A program made the position numbers and the translations under genes. A DNA stretch of 64,000 bases from NCBI RefSeq assembly GCF_001440395.1, contig NZ_LLXZ01000071.1, positions 1 through 64,000 on the forward strand, given 5' to 3'. This DNA comes from Bradyrhizobium jicamae. GTDB lineage: Bacteria > Pseudomonadota > Alphaproteobacteria > Rhizobiales > Xanthobacteraceae. The notes under the pieces are model-generated. The model saw only the letters and a program-made list of their open reading frames with translations, searched no databases and had not been told where the DNA came from. Of this stretch, positions 25,442 to 33,342 are shown piece after piece; within the stretch, counting starts at the first letter, position 1, and each line of letters opens with the position of its first letter.

Positions 25442-26026
25442 ATGACCGACACGGAGGCAACGTCCGAGACAAACGATGATCCGAGATTCAACGCGCTCCG
25501 GAATTCCATCTATCATACCGCGCGTCGGGAATACTACGACACACTTAATCGGCTCTTGAATTTCGTTGTCATAATCCTCGGAGCGGGCGTTGCAGGAAAG
25601 GCCTCAAAGCTTTTTCACATTGAAGAGTTGTGGCTCGAATTCGGTGTTCTAATCTTTGCGACGGCCCAGTTGACTTTCGATTTCGGCTCGAAAGCTCGCA
25701 CCCACGAATTTCTTCAGCGCAAATATTGCGACATGCTGGCTGAGATCGAGTTGGAGGCGACGGCCAATCCTGCGAAATGGAATTCAAAACTATTTACAAT
25801 TGCTGGGGAAGAACCGATGCCGATGCGCGCGTTGGACGCCCTTGCTTACAATGCGGCGCTCGATGCCACCGTTAGCGATCCAACCGTCAAAAAGGAAAAT
25901 CGACTTCGAGTGCCGTTCTGTCATCGGCTGCTTCGGCATTTTGTGGCTCGCGATGGATATGAATATCGATTGGAGAGTGAACCGATTACCGGATGGCAAA
26001 GGGTTTTGAACTGCTTCAAATCTTGA
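25442..26026 (+). CDS. Two-TM protein, SLATT-like
   Basis: A protein of 194 residues. An N-terminal helix with Arg and Tyr (IYHTARREYYDTLNRLLNF) leads into two membrane helices (about 42-60 and 72-92), followed by a charged helix FLQRKYCDMLAEIELEA. This layout matches SLATT-type two-helix proteins, which act as pore-forming effectors in nucleotide-signalled defence systems, and also unnamed prophage 2TM proteins. No partner cyclase is adjacent. The SLATT call is tentative. It lies 9 bp after the proline-rich gene and 12 bp before the Lys-rich gene. Confidence 0.5.
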   Translation: MTDTEATSETNDDPRFNALRNSIYHTARREYYDTLNRLLNFVVIILGAGVAGKASKLFHIEELWLEFGVLIFATAQLTFDFGSKARTHEFLQRKYCDMLAEIELEATANPAKWNSKLFTIAGEEPMPMRALDALAYNAALDATVSDPTVKKENRLRVPFCHRLLRHFVARDGYEYRLESEPITGWQRVLNCFKS

Positions 26027-26038
26027 GGAGGGAAATCA

Positions 26039-26191
26039 ATGCCGAGATTTGGGAAGGCGAGAAAGGCCAAAAAATCCACTAGACGATTGACCAAAAAAAG
26101 AAAAGCTATCGCGAAGAAAGGCCCCGGTGTACGGACGGCTCCAAAGAAGAAACCCCCGAAAAAGAAGCCGCCGAAGAAAATGGCCGCCTAG
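26039..26191 (+). CDS. Very basic Lys/Pro-rich 50-residue protein
   Basis: MPRFGKARKAKKSTRRLTKK, RKAIAKKGPGVRTAPKKKPP, KKKPPKKMAA: nearly half Lys/Arg, like histone H1 tails. GAGGAGGG precedes the ATG. Nucleic-acid binding is likely from charge alone. It ends the small plus-strand operon; a GC-rich hairpin (26221-26244) follows. Confidence 0.65.
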   Translation: MPRFGKARKAKKSTRRLTKKRKAIAKKGPGVRTAPKKKPPKKKPPKKMAA

Positions 26192-26266
26192 TTGTTCTCG
26201 TCTCGTCGTTCATGCGGTGAGCGCGGGGCCTATCAACCCCGCGCCCGTCTCGTCACCGCATTTGAT

Positions 26267-26324
26267 CGGCGGGCATGTGCGCCAACCGCTACCGGTTGCG
26301 CTTCCTGTGAGATCGGCACCGGCG
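26267..26324 (+). repeat. Partial second copy of the 24902-24960 sequence
   Basis: The stretch matches 24902-24960 with one length change and about six substitutions. In the frame RQPLPVALPVRSAPA most changes are synonymous. Both copies follow a GC-rich hairpin. The copy here lacks the downstream part and runs into the end of the minus-strand gene. Confidence 0.6.
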
Positions 26325-26326
26325 CT

Positions 26327-27019
26327 TCATTTGCGCCGCTCTTCGAGAAGCAGGTCGACCACGGCCTCGATCTTTCGCTGCTGAGCCTCGGGCAGCGTGT
26401 ACACCAGCGCCGCCAGGTCCGCGGAGCTCCTGCTTGAGTTCGGCGGTTCGTTGATAAACACGCGCCCCTTACCCTCAAGCAGCCACTCCGGGTTCACGCC
26501 GTGCTTCGTTGTGAACTTGGCGATCTCGTGATGCTTGAGTGTCAACGCCGGCTTGATCTCCTCAACGGAAATATCCCGCAGCAGCGCAACGATGTTGATC
26601 CGTCGCCGCATAGCCTCGTTGAACTCTCGGCGCTGCTCCACCCGATCGCCTTGGGCTGGCGGTTGCTCTGGGCCGTGTCGCTCCGCGGCCTCGATTGCCG
26701 CACTCAACTTGGCTTCTGCCTTGGTCATCATGTCAGCGCGAGCGGCCGCCTTGTCTCGATCGATAACGATCTGCTCGCGAATCTTCTTGAGTTTTGTCTG
26801 CGCTTTACCGGTGTCGAGCCGGACGTCGCGCACCAAATCTGCATCGTCCGATTCCGCGATCAGATTGTAGCTGCGGAACACGAACTTGCGGTGGCCGTCT
26901 TGCCGCCGGCCGATGCGGCCAATGCGTCGCGGTTCTATCGGCGCGTCGCTCTCAGAATCGAGAACGCTCTTCGGAGGACGGGCGCCTTTGAACGCGGACA
27001 GTTCGATGACGTTGCTCAT
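26327..27019 (-). CDS. Possible phage-type regulatory protein
   Basis: A protein of 230 residues starting at ATG 27019, which overlaps the previous gene stop as ATGA. The middle is a charged helical region; the C-terminal part has IKPALTLKHHEIAKFTTKHG and VNPEWLLEGKG, a pattern seen in phage repressor HTH proteins (GVNxxWLLxGxG). The long N-terminal part is not recognised. Regulation of element genes is inferred. Confidence 0.55.
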   Translation of the reverse strand: MSNVIELSAFKGARPPKSVLDSESDAPIEPRRIGRIGRRQDGHRKFVFRSYNLIAESDDADLVRDVRLDTGKAQTKLKKIREQIVIDRDKAAARADMMTKAEAKLSAAIEAAERHGPEQPPAQGDRVEQRREFNEAMRRRINIVALLRDISVEEIKPALTLKHHEIAKFTTKHGVNPEWLLEGKGRVFINEPPNSSRSSADLAALVYTLPEAQQRKIEAVVDLLLEERRK

Positions 27020-27489
27020 GACTGCACCCCCCAAATGGTGCTGATCGATGTGGTGAAGCTCTCGATCAGGTCGAGCGCGGTGCCCTCGCGCTCATCGAGC
27101 ATCCAGGCTTCCTTGCCCTGCGCGATTGCGCGGAGGTATTCCAACTTTGCGATAAGCCCTTGCTGCGTGGTGGCAGCCGTGCCGAGCAAGATCCCGAATG
27201 CCTCGTTCTCGTCATGGCAGGGCTTTTCGGTGATGCCCCCGTCGGCCTGGTCGCCATGGATCCTTTCAAGCCGGTTGAGTTCGTCGATCGCAGCCGAGTG
27301 GATCGCCTGGGCCTTTCTGTGCCCGTAGATGGCAGCAAAGATCGGGTCGGCCGCGGCCGCCGTGGAAACTGTGGTCGGAATTGCAGCAGCAACGGCGCCG
27401 CCGGCAGCAACTGAAAGGAAACGGCGCCGTTTCGTATCGATAGGCGCGTTTGTGGGTGGCGTGCTATGCACGCGGTCAGCCTCGGTCAT
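27016..27489 (-). CDS. Tat-signal small protein of the island
   Basis: A 157-residue protein. Residues 20-47 form a twin-arginine-like signal (TKRRRFLSVAAGGAVAAAI), and the mature part is helical (YGHRKAQAIHSAAIDELNRL, then ...ATTQQGLIAKLEYLRAIAQG). It is translationally coupled to the HTH-like gene (ATGA). Similar proteins with KRRRFL signals are frequent in Bradyrhizobium; function unknown. An exported protein in one transcript with a putative regulator is unusual. Confidence 0.65.
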   Translation of the reverse strand: MTEADRVHSTPPTNAPIDTKRRRFLSVAAGGAVAAAIPTTVSTAAAADPIFAAIYGHRKAQAIHSAAIDELNRLERIHGDQADGGITEKPCHDENEAFGILLGTAATTQQGLIAKLEYLRAIAQGKEAWMLDEREGTALDLIESFTTSISTIWGVQS

Positions 27490-27555
27490 TTGAAAGCCCT
27501 TTCGTGATTGGGGTTAGAGCCGGAAGCAAGATGGCAGTCTTGCGCCGGCTCGCTA

Positions 27556-27605
27556 TTTCTGTTATCAGATTTTATGCCAAAGTCAACGATTCCTGATAAC
27601 AGAAA
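27556..27605. promoter_or_regulatory. 13-bp perfect inverted repeat around a start codon
   Basis: TTTCTGTTATCAG (27556-27568) and CTGATAACAGAAA (27593-27605) are exact inverse copies, 24 bp apart, with the ATG at 27574 between them. The left arm contains TGTTATCAG, which resembles an extended -10 box. This is the likely operator for autoregulation by the RHH protein it overlaps. Confidence 0.65.
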
Positions 27606-28287
27606 GAGACGTGCCGGACGCCCCCCTGTCGGCGCTACGTTGGTCGGTGTTCGCCTTCCGCCAAGCGACCTAGACGCGCTCGACCAGTGGATCATTCAGC
27701 AGCAGGTCCCAATGACGCGTCCCGAAGCTATTCGACGACTGATCGAGCTTGGAATTCCAGTGCCGCCCCATCACGCGCCGGATGTGTCGACGAAAGAAGC
27801 ATTTGCACTATTGTTGGAGTCGGCGTGTGACGCATTCGAAGCCTTGCTCTCCCTTCTACAGCGAAAAGTGACGATTGGTGGAAGCTCTGATCACCTGACG
27901 TCTGGACGCGCCGCCGCTGCAATCCGCATGGCGCTCGCCCAGTCATTTGTCTTCAATACTTGTCGCGCGCATCGTCTATGTAAGCATCAGGCTGGCGCCT
28001 TAGGCTTGGATAGAGATGAAAGAAAGGTGTTTATCGCGGCGACCGAGACCCTAGTCGATGTTCGCGACATCAATGAGCATGCCTACGAACGCAAAGTCAG
28101 CTCGGCAGGACGGAAACAGAAGTCACGCATGATGCACGACCAAGGTAACAGCTTTGGCGACGAAACCAGCCTTACGATCGATCAAGGAGGAGTATTGATG
28201 GGCCCGCTCGATCTGCGAGATGTTTATCGAGCGGTCGACCGAATGCGTTCGCTTGCCGGGTTCAGGATGCTGGGCGATGGAGACTGA
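27574..28287 (+). CDS. Ribbon-helix-helix protein with helical C-terminal domain
   Basis: A 237-residue protein. After a basic tail (KRRAGRPP) the RHH unit reads GATLVGVRLPPSDLDALDQW and MTRPEAIRRLIELGI (residues 15-55), the MetJ/Arc type that binds DNA as a dimer. The remaining 180 residues are helical and unrecognised. ATG 27574 is chosen because the RHH unit begins there; there is no Shine-Dalgarno sequence, and the start lies within a perfect inverted repeat, so a leaderless, self-repressed mRNA is plausible. Confidence 0.75.
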   Translation: MPKSTIPDNRKRRAGRPPVGATLVGVRLPPSDLDALDQWIIQQQVPMTRPEAIRRLIELGIPVPPHHAPDVSTKEAFALLLESACDAFEALLSLLQRKVTIGGSSDHLTSGRAAAAIRMALAQSFVFNTCRAHRLCKHQAGALGLDRDERKVFIAATETLVDVRDINEHAYERKVSSAGRKQKSRMMHDQGNSFGDETSLTIDQGGVLMGPLDLRDVYRAVDRMRSLAGFRMLGDGD

Positions 28288-28342
28288 GTCAATCCGCCGG
28301 CTGGTCGAGCTGGGGCTGAACGCAAGGACAACGGCGCGGTGA
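28277..28342 (+). pseudogene. Short ribbon-helix-helix C-terminal remnant
   Basis: The 21-codon frame METESIRRLVELGLNARTTAR matches the last helix of RHH proteins (EAIRRLVELGLKAK). It overlaps the end of the RHH gene and the start of the next gene, and probably derives from a second, deleted RHH gene. Confidence 0.45.
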
Positions 28343-28728
28343 ATTGGGGGCGTGGTCTGTTTCGCTTGTGGGTAATATTTAGCGCCCTTTGGGTCGCAAT
28401 TTGCGCGACCATCGTCATAATCGACGGGCGATTGCTTGAAGCAAATAAGACCTACGAAATCGAGGGACGCTTTAAGGAGAGATACGAAGTCGTTGCTCCG
28501 GCCCGAGCTACGGAGTCGGAGGTTGTCGCCTTTGTTGAACAGAACAAGCGAAGCGATTGCACGGAGAATAAGACCGGGCCATGGTGTAGTTATCCGATGA
28601 AGCTTCAAATGCCCCGCAATTCCTTTGATTGGTTCTTCGTTTACTTAGGGACTGGCGTTCCGGCCGCCTCCCTCCTTCTCGGGGCTGGTCTCTACTGGGC
28701 ATTCTCGGGGTTTCGGCGAGCAGCCTAA
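28339..28728 (+). CDS. Two-helix membrane protein
   Basis: A 129-residue protein starting at GTG 28339. The N-terminal RGLFRLWVIFSALWVAICAT is a recurring start of rhizobial membrane proteins; a second helix (WFFVYLGTGVPAASLLLGAG) is near the C-terminus, with a periplasmic domain between. It is a common accessory-type protein of unknown function. Confidence 0.7.
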   Translation: MNWGRGLFRLWVIFSALWVAICATIVIIDGRLLEANKTYEIEGRFKERYEVVAPARATESEVVAFVEQNKRSDCTENKTGPWCSYPMKLQMPRNSFDWFFVYLGTGVPAASLLLGAGLYWAFSGFRRAA

Positions 28729-28906
28729 AGCGCGCGGCGGCCTGGCTTTGATTGCGCCGGCGGATGCAGAGCCTGAGTCGCGACACGTCAATGGCTCGAG
28801 GAAGACAATCCCCGCTCATAGTCACTGCCGTCCTCTTGCGCTCGCCCTGCGGTTGCCGTTGGATAGGGCCGGCTTTGTCGAACTTTGCAAGGTGAAGGGA
28901 GAAAAA

Positions 28907-29647
28907 ATGAGTTCTCTTCCGCAGCTGATTCCAGATGTAGATTACTTGCTGCATCTCGAAGCGGAGGAACTTGCTGCAGCGCTGCTGATTGCTCTCCGTA
29001 GCCAACGGCAAGGCGGGGGCGTTGTTCATCTCACCAATTTTTGTAGTGGCCTGACATCACATCCAGGGCACCCGGCGTCCTATTCCGATACACGAAGAGA
29101 TCAAGTCATTCAGGCCGTAACAGAAGCTTGGAATTGGCTTGAAGTGCAGGGCCTCTTAATACCGGCGCCCGGTACCAACGGCGCCCATGGTTGGAAAGCT
29201 TTCAGCCGCCGTGCCGAGAAAATGCAGAGTCAGGAGGAGATACGTGAGTTTTCGCGTTCCAGGAAAATTCAAAAAGACACGCTGCATCCAAGGATCGCCG
29301 ATACCGTTTGGTCGGCTTTCATGCGCGGCGAGTATGATGTTGCAGTTTTTCAAGCAATGAAGGCGGTCGAGGTGTCCGTGCGACAGGCTGGCAATTTTGG
29401 TGCTGGCGATCTCGGCGTGGATCTCATGCGCAAAGCGTTCCATGAAGACAACGGGCCCTTAACGGATAAGGAAACTGAGAAAAGCGAACGCCAGGCCCGA
29501 TCAGCTTTGTTCGCCGGAGCTATCGGATCTTACAAAAATCCGCATTCTCACCGCGAGGTCGATCTACGGATCCCTGAGGAAGCGATGGAGATTGTCATGC
29601 TGGCAAATCACCTGCTTCGTATCGTTGACGCAAGGAAGCCCAAATGA
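28907..29647 (+). CDS. TIGR02391 (Ymh-type) family protein
   Basis: A 246-residue protein starting at ATG 28907 behind AAGGGAG; the longer frame upstream lacks signals. The C-terminal half carries the family pattern: TLHPRIADTVWSAFMRGEYD and AVFQAMKAVEVSVRQ, then RSALFAGAIGSYKNPHSHRE with the (R/K)NPxxH end motif that recalls HEPN-like RNase folds. Members are scattered in mobile and defence islands; activity is unproven. It is coupled by ATGA overlap to a small secreted protein gene. Confidence 0.8.
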   Translation: MSSLPQLIPDVDYLLHLEAEELAAALLIALRSQRQGGGVVHLTNFCSGLTSHPGHPASYSDTRRDQVIQAVTEAWNWLEVQGLLIPAPGTNGAHGWKAFSRRAEKMQSQEEIREFSRSRKIQKDTLHPRIADTVWSAFMRGEYDVAVFQAMKAVEVSVRQAGNFGAGDLGVDLMRKAFHEDNGPLTDKETEKSERQARSALFAGAIGSYKNPHSHREVDLRIPEEAMEIVMLANHLLRIVDARKPK

Positions 29648-29976
29648 TGACGGGCCTTAGGGCTGCACTCGCTGTTTCGATCCTATCCTCCGTGTGTGCA
29701 GCCGCGCAAACGAACCCGCTAATCATTGCTGCAAAACCAATGACGGATGCTTGGCGCAAATGCGTGATGGACAAAGCCGGCAAGTACATTCGCTCGGGCG
29801 AGGCGGCCAATATTATCGCCCAAGCCGCCCTCTACGGCTGTCGCGATGAGAAAGCGCTGGCGTATGAGGCCGTCTACCGGGCTAACTCGACAAGGGCCGC
29901 CGATATGATTCAATCACTTGAGCATGATCTGCAGAATCTGGTTGTAAGCCTCGTGGTAGAGGCAAAATCAAAATAG
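29644..29976 (+). CDS. Small secreted protein coupled to the TIGR02391 gene
   Basis: A 110-residue protein with a signal peptide (LRAALAVSILSSVCAAAQT) and a helical mature part with two Cys (WRKCVMDKAGKYI, AALYGCRDEK) that could bond. It begins inside the stop codon of the TIGR02391 gene (ATGA), so the two are translated together. Unknown function. Confidence 0.68.
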   Translation: MMTGLRAALAVSILSSVCAAAQTNPLIIAAKPMTDAWRKCVMDKAGKYIRSGEAANIIAQAALYGCRDEKALAYEAVYRANSTRAADMIQSLEHDLQNLVVSLVVEAKSK

Positions 29977-29992
29977 TCCGGTCAGCGAAGAA

Positions 29993-30076
29993 ATGATCCG
30001 ACCGCGCCGCATTGAATTTCTGATCGCCGTCATCCTGCTTTGCGGCTGGGCGCTATGGGGGTGCTTTTATGGCTGA
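29993..30076 (+). CDS. 27-residue membrane peptide
   Basis: MIRPRRIEFLIAVILLCGWA then LWGCFYG: basic start and one helix. It overlaps the next gene by 8 bp. No clear ribosome binding site; translation is possible by coupling. Confidence 0.45.
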   Translation: MIRPRRIEFLIAVILLCGWALWGCFYG

Positions 30077-30569
30077 TCCAGATTGGTTTGCGCGCGCGGC
30101 CTCGGGCATCGCGCTTCTTATTTCCGGCGCCACGTTCATTTGGACACGCGTAGACAAACACCGCGAGCGCAAGGCGGCCGAACGAGCAGGATTGCCGTCG
30201 ATAACCTTGCGCTGGAATCCGGCGGCCGATCATCAGGGCTGGTACAGCCTGAAACTCACCTTCCGCAATATTACTCAAAGCGTGCGGATCGACCGGGTAA
30301 GCTTGATGAGACCGCGGCGCTCGCTTATTGCGACGTGGGGCGGCGGTACTCCGCCGGTCAGAGGGCTTTCCGGCAAAATGATAGAGCCAAAATGGGAGTT
30401 TCACGCGGCGCCGAATCCGGTCCATGGCGAAGCCGCCGCCACCACTCATCTTCAGTTGAAGACAACTGAGGACCATGCAGGGGCGAAAGTCAAAATCAAG
30501 TTGGAGGGGCGCTATCTGCACGGCGCTATGACACCATTTGAAATGACCGTCGCTTCACAGCGAGATTGA
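30069..30569 (+). CDS. Membrane-anchored hypothetical protein
   Basis: A 166-residue protein: one N-terminal helix (WFARAASGIALLISGATFIW), a basic stretch (KHRERKAAERAG) and a beta-rich domain (ITLRWNPAADHQGWYSLKL onward). Similar helix-plus-beta proteins are common in alphaproteobacterial prophages. Function unknown. Confidence 0.65.
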   Translation: MADPDWFARAASGIALLISGATFIWTRVDKHRERKAAERAGLPSITLRWNPAADHQGWYSLKLTFRNITQSVRIDRVSLMRPRRSLIATWGGGTPPVRGLSGKMIEPKWEFHAAPNPVHGEAAATTHLQLKTTEDHAGAKVKIKLEGRYLHGAMTPFEMTVASQRD

Positions 30570-30602
30570 CAGGCCGCTGCCCGCCGCTGCCGGCGGGTGG
30601 TT

Positions 30603-30692
30603 TCAGGAATAGGCCGCGGTCGGCGGCGTGAACGTCGTCGTCCAGCGGGCGATGCCGAGCGACACGCGAAACAGCGTCACATCTCGGTTGCG
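30603..30692 (-). pseudogene. C-terminal scrap of a phage tail-type gene
   Basis: A minus-strand frame of 29 codons, RNRDVTLFRVSLGIARWTTT then FTPPTAAYS, ends in a stop and has no start. The ARWTTTFTPPTAAY ending resembles phage structural proteins and lies in the strand of the other phage genes. Low confidence because it is so short. Confidence 0.3.
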
Positions 30693-30813
30693 TCACCTAC
30701 ATTTCACTGGCGGTCATCAACCTATCTGCAATTATCTGGAGCTGGTGGCCAGCCTAAAAGGCTGTTCCAGCAAACGCTCGTTAGTCTGCCCCCGATCGCA
30801 ATGGAGGACTGCC

Positions 30814-31023
30814 ATGGAAGTCCGAATTGGTTGGAACGACGTCGGGGATCCGACAAGGGCGGGCGACTATAAATTCCGTGACGGTACCGTCACGCTAACC
30901 GACGAGCAGATCGACTTGTGGATAGCCGCGCCGGCGGGATATTTCGTCGCCACGCAGTCGTCCGATTCTACACCCGACCACGTTCGATATTTGGTTGGTG
31001 AGTTTTACGCTCCAACAAGCTAG
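30814..31023 (+). CDS. Small hypothetical protein
   Basis: A 69-residue protein starting at ATG 30814 behind ATGGAGGA; the upstream extension of the frame overlaps the tail scrap and has no signal. It reads MEVRIGWNDVGDPTRAGDYK and FRDGTVTLTDEQIDLWIAAP, compact and acidic. No family recognised. Confidence 0.65.
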   Translation: MEVRIGWNDVGDPTRAGDYKFRDGTVTLTDEQIDLWIAAPAGYFVATQSSDSTPDHVRYLVGEFYAPTS

Positions 31024-31178
31024 TGGTTTGCATCCCCGTCGCACCCTTCAGACCTTGGGCTTGTCAGATCATTTTGGCTTGGAAATTCGCGGTCCGGACG
31101 CCGGCTGCCGTCACAACTCAGATAATTAAGCCACTGACAAAAGTCGGGAGAGACTGCCCGAAGGCGGTCTTTTTCGGC

Positions 31179-31634
31179 CTACACGCGAAACGCTAAGGTG
31201 CCATGTAGAGCCACGGAGCCACCGGTTGGCATGTCGCCAAAGGCGACCAGCGTTGCCGTCTGGCCGGACCCAGCAATCCCGAAGTCGATGATGTTGGAAT
31301 TCGCTGCGAGGCGAGCCATCACATAGGTGTAATTCGCCTTGGTGATCCCCTGCCAGAAGCAAGGGCCATAGACATTCTGGTTTGACACATTCGCCGACGT
31401 GAACGGCAAGCCGGTGATCCGCGCCGCCCCGCTCGCCGTCGTATGCGTGAAGGCCGACGTTGTGACCAGGAACCCGGCGGTCACGAGGTTACCGACTCGC
31501 GCGTAGAAGCCGGTCTGCACGGAATAGGTGACCGAAAGATTGCCTGGCGTGGCGAAGGTGAGCACCGGCGTCCAGACACCTTCGACGTATTCCGGACCCG
31601 ACTTGCTGGCCTTACCCGTGAGACGCGGAAGCAT
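31179..31634 (-). CDS. Phage tail fibre/spike-like protein
   Basis: A 151-residue beta-rich protein. GVWTPVLTFATPGNLSVTYS, GFYARVGNLVTAGFLVTT and AFTHTTASGAARITGLPF are the recurring signature of prophage tail fibre C-terminal modules that form trimers for receptor binding. It starts MLPRLTGKASKSGPEYVEG, so only the distal part is present; a full fibre would be longer. It is last of the minus-strand phage genes. Confidence 0.85.
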   Translation of the reverse strand: MLPRLTGKASKSGPEYVEGVWTPVLTFATPGNLSVTYSVQTGFYARVGNLVTAGFLVTTSAFTHTTASGAARITGLPFTSANVSNQNVYGPCFWQGITKANYTYVMARLAANSNIIDFGIAGSGQTATLVAFGDMPTGGSVALHGTLAFRV

Positions 31635-31686
31635 CAGGTAATCCTCTTATGTCTGCCGAGCCGATCGGTTGGTTGTCCTGAAGCGA

Positions 31687-32250
31687 CTAGGAACACTCTG
31701 CTGGAGGCGATTGATCATTGCCAACGCACGGCGCAAGCGCGCTAAGGTGAGACGCTGGAGATTGAAGTTTCGCCCGTGCCGCAGCGGCTTTCGATCGTTT
31801 GACGGCTGCGATTTTTGATGCTTTCCGGGCGACCTTTTTCCGCTCGCGTTTGCCAAGCTTCAGCATTCGGGCCTTGGCGCCACGCCTACCAAGCTCTCGC
31901 ATCAGCTCGCGACGTGACACTCGATCATTATCGGCCGCGGCGAACCAGACTTTCATTCGCATGTCTTCAGCGCCGAGGCAGCCTCCGGCCTTCGGCTTCA
32001 CCTCTAGATCAAATCCTTCAGGCCAAAGCGCCGAGACGATCAGGTGCAAGGTTTTCCACTGAGCCTGACGGCCGCTGGCCCTGTCGACGTGCAAGCATTT
32101 CGCGTAGTGGCCCTCCTGCACGCCGCTGATTTCGTCGACCTTCCACATTGGCCAACCCAATTCCTGACGACGCCTCTCACATTCCAAAAGTAAGGCTCGA
32201 TAAACCGGCACAGCGCGGTCGATGATGATCGGTTCGTGGAAATTCGGCAT
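31687..32250 (-). CDS. HTH-like protein with basic tail
   Basis: A 187-residue protein. Residues 15-75 look like an XRE-type HTH (LLLECERRRQELGWPMWKVD, EISGVQEGHYAKCLH), and residues 125-165 are a strongly basic Lys/Arg/Ala stretch (GKRERKKVARKASKIAAVKR). It starts 3 bp after the 70-residue gene and belongs to the phage-gene strand. DNA binding is inferred; role unknown. Confidence 0.6.
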   Translation of the reverse strand: MPNFHEPIIIDRAVPVYRALLLECERRRQELGWPMWKVDEISGVQEGHYAKCLHVDRASGRQAQWKTLHLIVSALWPEGFDLEVKPKAGGCLGAEDMRMKVWFAAADNDRVSRRELMRELGRRGAKARMLKLGKRERKKVARKASKIAAVKRSKAAAARAKLQSPASHLSALAPCVGNDQSPPAECS

Positions 32251-32253
32251 CGG

Positions 32254-32466
32254 CTAGCCTGTCCCGAGCAATGACGTTCGGCCAGCGGTGAATGAGCCGG
32301 CCAGGGAACGGACGCCGAGCCGGCGGGAACGCAGCAGGCTCTCGGTCTGCAATTGGTCCTGCGTCTCGCGGATACGCGCCGCGTCCGCACGCGCCTGCTC
32401 ATCCTGCTGCTGCTTCGCAACCGCGGGGTCTTGCTGGGGGACGTCAGGCTTGAAGAAACTCGCCAT
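32254..32466 (-). CDS. Small phage-type protein
   Basis: A 70-residue protein starting at ATG 32466. The pattern MASFFKPDVPQQDPAVAKQQ followed by a charged helix and Arg-rich end is typical of a small conserved phage protein encoded near head or tail genes (S(F/L)FKPxxPxxPP). It starts 1 bp after the stop of the 282-residue gene. Exact role unknown. Confidence 0.65.
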   Translation of the reverse strand: MASFFKPDVPQQDPAVAKQQQDEQARADAARIRETQDQLQTESLLRSRRLGVRSLAGSFTAGRTSLLGTG

Positions 32467-32467
32467 A

Positions 32468-33316
32468 TTATCTTCGCGTCCCGCTGCTCGAGGCTCGGCT
32501 TGCCGGGGCACTTCTACTCACCCGATCCTTCAGCCGCATGCCCATCTCGTCGTCGAGCACCGCGGGAATTTCGCCCGGTTCAAGCTTCCGTGTTTCGGGC
32601 AGCTTGGTGCTGGAATCAAAACCGAAATGACCGCGGGTCCAGCTTGGACCCGACATGAAGCGTTCCTGGCTGCGCTCGATGGGTGTTGGCGCGCGCGGGC
32701 CCCGCTCGAGCATCCGGGCCGACTTCTTGCCAAGCTGGCGACTATCCCAATCCGCAACCCGTTCGATACGATCATACCGATAATGGTGACTGCCCGGCAG
32801 CCAGCCGAGTTGCTTGTCGAAGTAGGCAAGCAGCGACTCGCCCATCTCCCGCTCATGCGTCACGCCGCCGGCGCCGAAATTGTGCTTCCTCGCATGATCG
32901 AAGATCGGCAGGCTGGCGATTTCCGCGCGCTGGGCAAACAGATCGCGGGCATGGTCGAGCGCGTCGTCGATCTCGTCGTCGACTGCCAGCAGCCGGTCGG
33001 TGGCCTCGGACAGCTCCACCGCGCGCTGCCTCGCGAGATCCTCCGCTTCGCTGGCCTGCAGATCGCCGCGCAGTTGCTCCATCGCGGCAATGACCAAATC
33101 CAGGTTCTGCAGGGCGGCGCGCGCGGAATTCTCTTCCGCCTCCATGCTTTGCAAACTCGCCTTCGCCGCCGCATCGCCAAATTCCGCGGCGGTGGCAAAA
33201 GCCTTGCGCCGCTCGATGCCGGAAGCGAGAACGGCTTCCAGGCCGGCGCGCTTGGCAGTGAGTTTGCCAATCAGCTTGCGGGCCTCGTCGGCGGTCTTTG
33301 GGGTGGTGGTGGTCAT
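32468..33316 (-). CDS. Phage-associated coiled-coil protein
   Basis: A 282-residue protein starting at ATG 33316. The first 150 residues are a continuous charged helix (KTADEARKLIGKLTAKRAGL, LQSMEAEENSARAALQNLDL) suggesting a coiled coil, followed by a more compact C-terminal part (HYRYDRIERVADWDSR). It follows the cement protein gene after 26 bp. A scaffold, core or tail-chaperone role is possible; no family is recognised. Confidence 0.6.
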   Translation of the reverse strand: MTTTTPKTADEARKLIGKLTAKRAGLEAVLASGIERRKAFATAAEFGDAAAKASLQSMEAEENSARAALQNLDLVIAAMEQLRGDLQASEAEDLARQRAVELSEATDRLLAVDDEIDDALDHARDLFAQRAEIASLPIFDHARKHNFGAGGVTHEREMGESLLAYFDKQLGWLPGSHHYRYDRIERVADWDSRQLGKKSARMLERGPRAPTPIERSQERFMSGPSWTRGHFGFDSSTKLPETRKLEPGEIPAVLDDEMGMRLKDRVSRSAPASRASSSGTRR

Positions 33317-33342
33317 GGGTTCGCTTTCTCTGTTCGCAGGAA

